Below are positions 14,353 through 19,447 of a stretch of DNA of 19,447 nt, in pieces. The DNA is taken from positions 1-19,447 of the forward strand of contig DCUE01000076.1 in the NCBI GenBank assembly GCA_002328465.1. The letters run 5' to 3'. Both the position numbers and the translations under genes were made by a program. The notes below the pieces were generated by a model. It was not told the origin of the DNA. It saw nothing but the letters and a program-made list of their open reading frames with translations, and searched no databases. Each line of letters opens with the position of its first letter. Position 1 is the stretch's first letter. This DNA comes from Candidatus Dojkabacteria bacterium UBA2222. Its GTDB lineage: Bacteria; Patescibacteriota; Dojkabacteria; SC72.

Positions 14353-14985
14353 ATGGCTGAATATTTTAAAGAAAGAAAAGAAAGGACATACGATAAAAAA
14401 ACAGTCTCTATACGAAGAGTTGCAAAAGTAACTCAAGGAGGTAAGAGATTGAGATTCAGTGCAATGGTGGTAGTAGGAGATCATAACGGTTCTGTTGGAG
14501 TTGGATTAGGGAGAGGAGTAGATACTAAGAGTGCAGTTGAAAAGGGAGAGAGAGTAGCAACAAAGAAAATGACTAGGATACAGTTAGCAGGGGATACAAT
14601 ACCTCATGAGCTAATGTTTAAGAAGGGTGCTGCTAGAATAATCCTAAGACCTGCAAGACCAGGTACTGGTGTTATCGCAGGTTCATCTGTTAGAACAGTT
14701 TTAGAGTTGGCAGGTATTGATAATGTATATGGAAAATTAATGGGAACAAGTGATGCAATTGCATCTGCATATGCTACCTTTGAAGCTTTAAAGAGCTTAA
14801 GGAACAAGAGAGTTTTAGAAAGAATGAAGAATATGAGAGAAAGAGTAGAGTTGAAGAAAGAGACAGATAAAGAGAGAAAGATTAAAGAGGAGAAAAGAAG
14901 AGCTAAAAAGAGAGCAGAGGAGAAGGATGAGAAGAAGACAGGTAGAGGAAAGAGAGAGTTTAAGAGAAGAGATAATAGAAGATAA
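14353..14985 (+). CDS. rpsE: 30S ribosomal protein uS5 with charged C-terminal extension
   Basis: 210 residues against about 166 in E. coli. uS5 lies at the mRNA entry and affects decoding accuracy. Core: TVSIRRVAKVTQGGKRLRFS, VVGDHNGSVGVGLGRG, KKGAARIILRPARPGTGVIA and SSVRTVLELAGIDNVYGKLM. From about residue 152 a tail of some 58 residues runs on, nearly all Lys, Arg and Glu with few hydrophobics, likely an extended helix or disordered rRNA-binding arm. The next gene is rplO after 17 bp. The gene for uL30, which normally follows rpsE, is absent. Confidence 0.97.
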   Translation: MAEYFKERKERTYDKKTVSIRRVAKVTQGGKRLRFSAMVVVGDHNGSVGVGLGRGVDTKSAVEKGERVATKKMTRIQLAGDTIPHELMFKKGAARIILRPARPGTGVIAGSSVRTVLELAGIDNVYGKLMGTSDAIASAYATFEALKSLRNKRVLERMKNMRERVELKKETDKERKIKEEKRRAKKRAEEKDEKKTGRGKREFKRRDNRR

Positions 14986-15002
14986 AGTTAATAAAAATAA
15001 TT

Positions 15003-15446
15003 ATGTATTTAGAGAACATACCAGAAAGAAACAAAAGAATAAAGAGCGGGAAAAGACTAGGTAGAGGATACGGTTCAGGTGTTGGAGGCCATACCTCAAC
15101 AAGAGGTTCTAAGGGTCAAAAATCTAGATCTGGACATAAGTCTTTAATATTTTTTGAGGGTGGTAATGTACCATTCTTCAGAAGAATGCCTAAGTTTGCT
15201 GGTTTCAATAGAACAAAGAAGATAATAGCTACTGCTATTAATCTTGATATATTACAAAAGAATTTTAAAGATGGAGATACTGTCTCTCTCGAAACATTGA
15301 AAAAGAGTGCTTTAATAGCTCAGAGAACAACATCCGTAAAGATTTTAGGAAATGGAAGTATTGATAAAAAGATAATCATAAGTGGCATCCCTGCCTCAGA
15401 GAGTGCAAAAGAAAAAATTCTAAAAGCAGGTGGTTCCATTAAGTAA
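15003..15446 (+). CDS. rplO: 50S ribosomal protein uL15
   Basis: 147 residues, the normal length. Seen: the basic, Gly-rich N-terminal arm RLGRGYGSGVGGHTSTRGSK with GQKSRSGH, then GGNVPFFRRMPKFAGFNR and the C-terminal globular domain ending with SAKEKILKAGGSIK. uL15 assembles late into the large subunit. It follows rpsE directly and precedes secY by 11 bp. Confidence 0.96.
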   Translation: MYLENIPERNKRIKSGKRLGRGYGSGVGGHTSTRGSKGQKSRSGHKSLIFFEGGNVPFFRRMPKFAGFNRTKKIIATAINLDILQKNFKDGDTVSLETLKKSALIAQRTTSVKILGNGSIDKKIIISGIPASESAKEKILKAGGSIK

Positions 15447-15457
15447 CCTCTACTACA

Positions 15458-16723
15458 ATGCAAAAATACATAGAAATACTTAAGAGGATTCTTGGTACAG
15501 AGGAGATTAGAAAAAAGATTATTTTCTCCCTTATTATTCTTCTTGCATATAGATTTTTAGCTGCAATACCAGTTACTGGTATACCTGCTAATGCAATAAG
15601 TCAGCTTTTTGAGGGTAGTAATTTTGGAGATTTACTTTCTACAGTTTCAGGGGGGGTATTAGAAACAGCATCTATAGCAGCTATTGGTTTAAGTCCATAT
15701 ATTAATGCATCTATCATATTACAGCTTCTTGGTACAGTAATTCCTAAGTTAGAAGAGTTAAGGAAAGAGGGACCAGAGGGAAGGAGATTGATAAGTATGT
15801 ATACAAGATTACTTACTGTTCCTTTGGCAATAATGCAATCCTTTGTTATATATTCAACATTGAGAGGTTTTGGTCTTGTAAATCAATTAGAACCACTTCA
15901 GCTTATTACTATGATTGCTACACTTACTGCAGGCTCGGTAGTTGTAATGTGGTTTGCCGAGTTAGTATCTGAAAGTGGTATAGGTGGTGGATCATCCTAC
16001 CTTATTTTCCTTGGTATTATTGCAGGTATTCCAGGTACCATAAGTAACAATTTTAGATTAATGGATCCATTTCAAAAGATTGTATTTATAGTTGTTACCT
16101 TGGCATTAGTTATATCAGTTGTATATGTCTCTGAGGCTCAGAGAAAAGTGAAGGTTCAATACTCCAGAAGAGTGAGAACGGGAGGAGCGATGGATAGTTA
16201 CATACCAATAAAGCTAACACAGTTTGGAGTAATGCCAGTAATATTCGCAGTCTCATTACTGTCCTTCCCTCAGTTAATTGGGAAATTTGTCTTAAGTAGA
16301 GATGTCGGAGATGGTATTTTGAACTTTACAACTAAGGCTATGAATCTTCTGGATAATCCGTATTTTAGTAATATATTAACATTTGTATTCATTGTTGGTT
16401 TCGCATTCTTTTACCTTACTGTAGTATTTAAGACAGATGAATTAGCCGAGAATCTTCAAAAGCAGGGAGGCTTTATACCTGGTATTAGACCTGGTAAAAA
16501 CACCTCTGAGTATTTAAAACATGTTGCATTTAGACTGGCTGCTGTAGGAGCTGTGTTCCTTGGCTTCATTTCAATACTTCCCAACATCTTTATATATCTT
16601 AACCTAATGACAGTTACAGTAATAACTGGAACAGGTCTTTTGATTATGGTTAGTGTAGTATTGGATATAAGGAGACAGGTCTCATCTATGATAGTGGTAA
16701 GAGACTATTCTAGGTATTTGTAA
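15458..16723 (+). CDS. secY: Protein translocase channel subunit SecY
   Basis: 421 residues, near the usual 430-440, with about ten hydrophobic segments. It forms the membrane channel for protein export and insertion with SecE, driven by SecA. Seen: the plug/TM2 region with ASIAAIGLSPYINASIILQL (usual ASIxxLGIxPYIxASIIxQLL), EGRRLISMYTRLLTV, the cytoplasmic loop SEAQRKVKVQYSRR, TQFGVMPVIFA and the long C5-type loop GGFIPGIRPGKNTSEYL. The usual GIGNGIS before TM5 reads GIGGGSS. The gene is at its standard place after rplO. The 51 bp up to adk are very AT-rich. Confidence 0.97.
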   Translation: MQKYIEILKRILGTEEIRKKIIFSLIILLAYRFLAAIPVTGIPANAISQLFEGSNFGDLLSTVSGGVLETASIAAIGLSPYINASIILQLLGTVIPKLEELRKEGPEGRRLISMYTRLLTVPLAIMQSFVIYSTLRGFGLVNQLEPLQLITMIATLTAGSVVVMWFAELVSESGIGGGSSYLIFLGIIAGIPGTISNNFRLMDPFQKIVFIVVTLALVISVVYVSEAQRKVKVQYSRRVRTGGAMDSYIPIKLTQFGVMPVIFAVSLLSFPQLIGKFVLSRDVGDGILNFTTKAMNLLDNPYFSNILTFVFIVGFAFFYLTVVFKTDELAENLQKQGGFIPGIRPGKNTSEYLKHVAFRLAAVGAVFLGFISILPNIFIYLNLMTVTVITGTGLLIMVSVVLDIRRQVSSMIVVRDYSRYL

Positions 16724-16774
16724 ACACTTCTTTTGTGATATTATTTGTATATTAATATATATGTACTAACACAT

Positions 16775-17422
16775 ATGCAAACTATTCTTTTTCATGGTCC
16801 TTCAGGTAGCGGTAAAGATACTCAAGTAGATTTACTTGTTCAAAAATATGAATTTGAGAATATTGGAACAGGGGAAATGTTCAGAAGAATGTATAAAGAG
16901 GGTGATATAGAGGCAATAAGGGCATATCAATACTGGTCAAAGGGGCAGTTTGTTCCTAATGAACTTACGTATAGCATTTTGAATAGGTGGGTACAGAAAT
17001 TTGATACAGAAAAATCTTGGGGTTTTGTTTCAGTAGTAAGAGATGAGGGTCAAATACCTCTCTTTGATGATCTGTTAAAAAACAATGGAAGGGAATTGGA
17101 TTTCTTTGTTCATTTTGTCCTTTCTGAAGAAATGGCTATAGAGAGAATGTCTCTAAGGAGAGTATGTTCATACTGTGAGGCTACATATCATCAGAAGTAT
17201 AAACCAGAGAAGGTAAGTGGATACTGTGATAGATGTGGTACGAAATTAATTCAAAGAGAAGATGATCAACCCGATAAGATAATTATGAGACTCAAAGAGT
17301 ATAATAAAAGTGTTATTCCCATAGTTAATACATACAAAGAGAGAGGGTTACTTTTGGAAATTGATGCTTCGCCTAGTATAGAGGTAATACACAGTGAATT
17401 AATACAGAGATTAGGGTTGTAA
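16775..17422 (+). CDS. adk: Adenylate kinase-family nucleoside monophosphate kinase with zinc LID and altered motifs
   Basis: 215 residues from the ATG at 16775, the family length. Adenylate kinase converts ATP plus AMP to two ADP. P-loop at residues 8-16: GPSGSGKDT, where the family has GxGKGT. The NMP-binding helix is IGTGEMFRR, matching the usual ISTGDMLR. The LID has four Cys (131, 134, 151, 154; CSYC and CDRC) with YHQKYKPEK, as in zinc-containing adenylate kinases, then QREDDQPDKIIMRLKEY. The AMP-binding motif normally reading GFxLDGFPRTxxQ is here GFVSVVRDEGQ: the Arg (89) and Gln (93) are kept but DGFP is lost with a two-residue gap. Position after secY is the classic adk place; map, which usually follows, is absent. 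The frame opens at 16745, but MQTILFHGPSG is the natural N-terminus. Substrate specificity is inferred. Confidence 0.88.
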   Translation: MQTILFHGPSGSGKDTQVDLLVQKYEFENIGTGEMFRRMYKEGDIEAIRAYQYWSKGQFVPNELTYSILNRWVQKFDTEKSWGFVSVVRDEGQIPLFDDLLKNNGRELDFFVHFVLSEEMAIERMSLRRVCSYCEATYHQKYKPEKVSGYCDRCGTKLIQREDDQPDKIIMRLKEYNKSVIPIVNTYKERGLLLEIDASPSIEVIHSELIQRLGL

Positions 17423-17495
17423 AATATCGCTCTTTTTGATATGCTTAATCCGTCTTTGTAGAGAGATGTGAATTTCAAGGAAAACTCTTATAAAC

Positions 17496-17514
17496 CTTTG
17501 AAAAAAGTTCAAAG
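17496..17514. repeat. Palindromic element overlapping the infA promoter (possible operator)
   Basis: A perfect 7-bp inverted repeat, CTTTGAA (17496-17502) and TTCAAAG (17508-17514) with a 5-bp centre, covers the -35 box and runs into the spacer. An adjacent palindrome AAAGCTTT (17511-17518) shares four bases with it. The geometry fits a dimeric repressor site or a small RNA hairpin, but no regulator is known. Confidence 0.35.
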
Positions 17515-17526
17515 CTTTGATATAAT
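17498..17526 (+). promoter_or_regulatory. Strong sigma70-type promoter of the infA-rpmJ-rpsM-rpsK-rpsD-rpoA group
   Basis: TTGAAA (17498-17503), a 17-bp spacer and a perfect TATAAT (17521-17526) lie in the 139-bp gap between adk and infA, the longest gap in the second half of the window. Predicted start is near 17533, giving a leader of about 29 nt. This is the best promoter match in the window and marks the boundary between the spc and alpha groups. Confidence 0.7.
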
Positions 17527-17561
17527 CACTTCGACTCTATTTATTTACAAAACCTTTATTT

Positions 17562-17795
17562 ATGTCCGTAGAAACAAAGAAAGTTTATGAGTTTGAGGGA
17601 GTAGTGAAAGAGTGTTTACCAAATACGAAGTTTGTAGTGGAAATTGATGTTAACGGTAATAAGAAAGAGGTTTTGGGATATCTCTCCGGAAAGATGAGAA
17701 TGAATTACATTAGAATCTTAGAGGGAGATAAAGTAAGAATAGAAATGACCCCATATGATAAGACACAGGGGAGAATAACATATAGAATGAAATAA
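17562..17795 (+). CDS. infA: Translation initiation factor IF-1
   Basis: 77 residues, slightly longer than the usual 72. A single OB-fold protein that blocks the 30S A site during initiation. Seen: YEFEGVVKECLPNTKFVVEI, LSGKMRMNYIRILEGDKVRI and MTPYDKTQGRITYRMK, all canonical; a small Asn-Gly-Asn insertion sits in the loop after VEID. The ATG follows aaaacctttattt, with no Shine-Dalgarno sequence, which is notable in a gene whose product acts in initiation. rpmJ starts one base after its TAA. Confidence 0.96.
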   Translation: MSVETKKVYEFEGVVKECLPNTKFVVEIDVNGNKKEVLGYLSGKMRMNYIRILEGDKVRIEMTPYDKTQGRITYRMK

Positions 17796-17796
17796 A

Positions 17797-17913
17797 ATGA
17801 AAGTACAGGCTTCAGTAAAAAAGAGATGTGATGGTTGTTATACAGTTACAAGAAAGGGTCGTGTATATGTTTATTGTAAGAAGAATCCTAAACATAAACA
17901 GAGACAAGGTTAA
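17797..17913 (+). CDS. rpmJ: 50S ribosomal protein bL36
   Basis: 38 residues, the usual size, translated by hand because it is short. The N-terminus MKVQASVKKRC matches the family's MKVRASVKK. Cys11, Cys14, Cys27 and His33 form the zinc site, and the end NPKHKQRQG is the classic C-terminus. Encoded between infA and rpsM as in most bacteria. bL36 is the smallest large-subunit protein and helps fold the 23S rRNA near the factor-binding region. A 24-bp AT-rich gap precedes rpsM. Confidence 0.95.
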   Translation: MKVQASVKKRCDGCYTVTRKGRVYVYCKKNPKHKQRQG

Positions 17914-17937
17914 TTAATATTTATATATATCTTTTGA

Positions 17938-18321
17938 ATGGCAAGAGTCGCAGGATTAGAAATACCAAATGATAAGAGATTATGGGTCTCTTTAATGAAT
18001 GTGTATGGTGTTGGTGAGAAATCTGCAAAGTTGATATGTGAAGAGACAAAGATAGATCCAGAGATGTTAGTAAAAGATTTATCTGAAACAGAGTTGGATG
18101 TAATTAGAGGATACTTGGATAAGAATTTCGAAGTAGAGGGAGAATTGAGACAGAAGATATTTAGAAATATTAAAAGACTTAAGGATATTAAGAGTTACAG
18201 AGGAATAAGACACAAATTGGGACTTCCAGTTAGAGGACAAAGAACAAGACATAATGCTCATACTAGAAAAGGAAGGAGTAGAGCAGTTGGTGGATTAAAA
18301 CGTAAATTAGAAAAGACATAG
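17938..18321 (+). CDS. rpsM: 30S ribosomal protein uS13
   Basis: 127 residues, a little over the usual 118-122. It sits in the 30S head, contacts the P-site tRNA through its tail and forms the bridges to uL5. Seen: MARVAGLEIPNDKRLWVSL, YGVGEKSAKLICEE (helix-hairpin-helix), DIKSYRGIRHKLGLPVRGQR and TRHNAHTRKGRSRAVGG. First gene of the classical alpha-operon set. It is followed by rpsK after 6 bp. Confidence 0.97.
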   Translation: MARVAGLEIPNDKRLWVSLMNVYGVGEKSAKLICEETKIDPEMLVKDLSETELDVIRGYLDKNFEVEGELRQKIFRNIKRLKDIKSYRGIRHKLGLPVRGQRTRHNAHTRKGRSRAVGGLKRKLEKT

Positions 18322-18327
18322 CATATA

Positions 18328-18711
18328 ATGGCAACTAGTAAGAAATCTAAAGCAAAGAGAAGTGTAAGTAGTGGAATTGTTACAATTCAATCTACATTTA
18401 ATAATACAATTATCTCTATCACAGATACTAATGGTGAGCTTTTAGTACAGGGCAGTCCAGCAGTTGTAGGTTTTAAGGGTGCAAGAAGGAGTACTGCATT
18501 CGCTGCAACAAAAGCAGCTAGCGATGCAGCTGATAAAGCAATAAAAAAGTATGGGATTAGAGAAGTAAGAGTTATTGTGAGTGGTCCTGGAGCTGGTAGG
18601 AATGCTGCAGTTAAGGGATTAGATTCCGCAGGATTAAAGGTTACAACATTAATAGACAAAACCCCTATTCCACATAATGGATGTAGGCCAAGAAAGAGTC
18701 CAAGAAAATAA
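18328..18711 (+). CDS. rpsK: 30S ribosomal protein uS11
   Basis: 127 residues, the usual length. A platform protein near the mRNA exit. Seen: GIVTIQSTFNNTIISITDTN, GFKGARRSTAFAATKAASDA and VSGPGAGRNAAVKGLDSAGL, ending in TPIPHNGCRPRKSPRK (the usual end is PHNGCRPPKKRRV). The N-terminus is basic and short. rpsD begins 21 bp after the stop. Confidence 0.97.
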   Translation: MATSKKSKAKRSVSSGIVTIQSTFNNTIISITDTNGELLVQGSPAVVGFKGARRSTAFAATKAASDAADKAIKKYGIREVRVIVSGPGAGRNAAVKGLDSAGLKVTTLIDKTPIPHNGCRPRKSPRK

Positions 18712-18732
18712 CATTATATTCTAAATATTTAA

Positions 18733-19344
18733 ATGGGTAGATATACAGGTCCAAAAGAAAGATTAAGCAGAAGAGAGGGTGTAAACCTTAATTTAAAGGG
18801 TGCTAGATCTTTTTCAGATAAGGCTGGTATAAAGAGGAAGCCATTTCCTCCTGGTCAGCATGGTAATCAAAGAAGAGCTAGACTTTCAAACTACGGTTTA
18901 CAGTTAAGAGAGAAACAGAAGGTGAAGAGAACATATGGATTAAGAGAGAGGCAATTTAAGAATCTTTACATTGAAGCAGATAGAAGATCTAAGGTAAATA
19001 GTACGGATAAGGGTTTGGAGTTATTAAGATTGCTCGAGTTGAGATTCGACAATGTCCTATACCTTGGAGGCTTGGCTCCTTCAAGAGCTGCTGCAAGGCA
19101 GTATATAGTTCATGGTCATGTTCTCTTAAATGGTAAAAAATTTACAGTTCCTTCTCAAGAAATTAGAGATGGGGATTCTGTAGAATTAAAATCTGCAAAA
19201 CTCGCACCTGCTGAGAAGTTCTTTGCTGTTCCACAATGGATGGAATCAAAGGATAACAAGGTAATGGTTTCCAGATTACCAATAAGAGATGAGATAGACG
19301 AAGGTATTCGTGAGAATCTAATAATCGAATACTACTCAAGATAA
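18733..19344 (+). CDS. rpsD: 30S ribosomal protein uS4, cysteine-free type
   Basis: 203 residues, the usual size. It initiates 30S assembly at the 5' domain of 16S rRNA and in E. coli represses the alpha operon. Seen: MGRYTGPKERLSRREGVNLN, PPGQHGNQRRARLSNYGLQL, and the S4 RNA-binding domain LELRFDNVLYLGGLAPSRAA followed by QYIVHGHVLLNGKK. There is no Cys, so this is the zinc-free form, unlike uS14, bL36 and uL24 encoded beside it. It comes just before rpoA as in most bacteria. Confidence 0.97.
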   Translation: MGRYTGPKERLSRREGVNLNLKGARSFSDKAGIKRKPFPPGQHGNQRRARLSNYGLQLREKQKVKRTYGLRERQFKNLYIEADRRSKVNSTDKGLELLRLLELRFDNVLYLGGLAPSRAAARQYIVHGHVLLNGKKFTVPSQEIRDGDSVELKSAKLAPAEKFFAVPQWMESKDNKVMVSRLPIRDEIDEGIRENLIIEYYSR

Positions 19345-19364
19345 TAATTTGTTTTAAAAATATT

Positions 19365-19447
19365 ATGGATGCATTTAAAGATATAAAGGTAACAATTAGA
19401 GAAGAAGAGGGAAACTCTGGGCTATACGAGATAGCTCCATTACCAAG
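19365..19447 (+). CDS. rpoA: RNA polymerase alpha subunit, N-terminal fragment (cut by window edge)
   Basis: Only 27 full codons are visible. They start MDAFKDIKVTIREEEGNSGL and reach YEIAPLP, which resembles the segment just before the conserved PLxPGFGxTLGNALRR of alpha. Position directly after rpsD is the standard place for rpoA. The ATG at 19365 follows gttttaaaaatatt, again without a Shine-Dalgarno sequence. Identification rests mainly on gene order, plus the short match. Confidence 0.8.
   Translation, partial: MDAFKDIKVTIREEEGNSGLYEIAPLP

Noticed and set aside
16733..16761. Promoter for adk (TTGTGA-17-TATATA)
   Set aside because: Both boxes are weak and lie in a run of A and T where such matches are expected by chance; read-through from secY is enough.
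17425..17445. Terminator hairpin after adk (ATATC / GATAT with intervening T-run)
   Set aside because: The stem has only five AT-rich pairs and the T-run is inside the loop, so it would not work as an intrinsic terminator.
1..19447. UGA recoded as glycine (genetic code 25)
   Set aside because: TGA ends the helicase gene at the expected place and never occurs inside the conserved genes, while GGA is used freely for Gly.

Overview
The window (19.4 kb, strongly AT-rich, Arg mostly AGA, every start an ATG) is a translation-machinery locus of a reduced bacterium. It most resembles the Candidate Phyla Radiation (Patescibacteria). The main reason is that there is no uL30 gene between rpsE and rplO, which is the known hallmark of that group. 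In addition, uL29 is missing between rplP and rpsQ, map is missing between adk and infA, and rpsL and rpsG are missing upstream of fusA. TGA appears as a real stop (first gene) and not inside any gene, so the UGA=Gly code of Absconditabacteria/Gracilibacteria does not apply. I cannot name the phylum more exactly.

Layout. 1-819: 3' part of a UvrD/PcrA-type helicase gene. 825-1766 (minus): a membrane-anchored DUF348-G5-lysozyme-like (Rpf-like) cell-wall protein, convergent with the helicase. It is divergent from 1837-3267, a TPR lipoprotein. 3336-6757: fusA and tuf, each with its own likely promoter. 6824-17422: rpsJ-rplC-rplD-rplW-rplB-rpsS-rplV-rpsC-rplP-rpsQ-rplN-rplX-rplE-rpsN-rpsH-rplF-rplR-rpsE-rplO-secY-adk, in the classic S10-spc order, tightly packed or overlapping. 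17498-19447: a strong promoter, then infA-rpmJ-rpsM-rpsK-rpsD and the start of rpoA (alpha operon). No gene-free stretch exceeds 150 bp. I see no tRNA, rRNA, CRISPR array or mobile element.

The most striking signal is in the two elongation-factor GTPases. EF-G, otherwise textbook, has NKIN in place of the guanine-specificity motif NKxD, and its G5 (SA) motif is replaced. EF-Tu has NKFG in place of NKCD, NAL in place of SAL, and KSITV in place of the near-invariant switch I RGITI. Two neighbouring, normally near-invariant GTPases have both lost the Asp that reads the guanine 2-amino group. Adenylate kinase, encoded nearby, also departs from consensus in its P-loop and AMP-binding motif. As read here, tuf also carries a +1 frameshift, most simply a sequence error. 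A second genome-level trait is the near absence of Shine-Dalgarno sequences: genes start after A/T-rich leaders.
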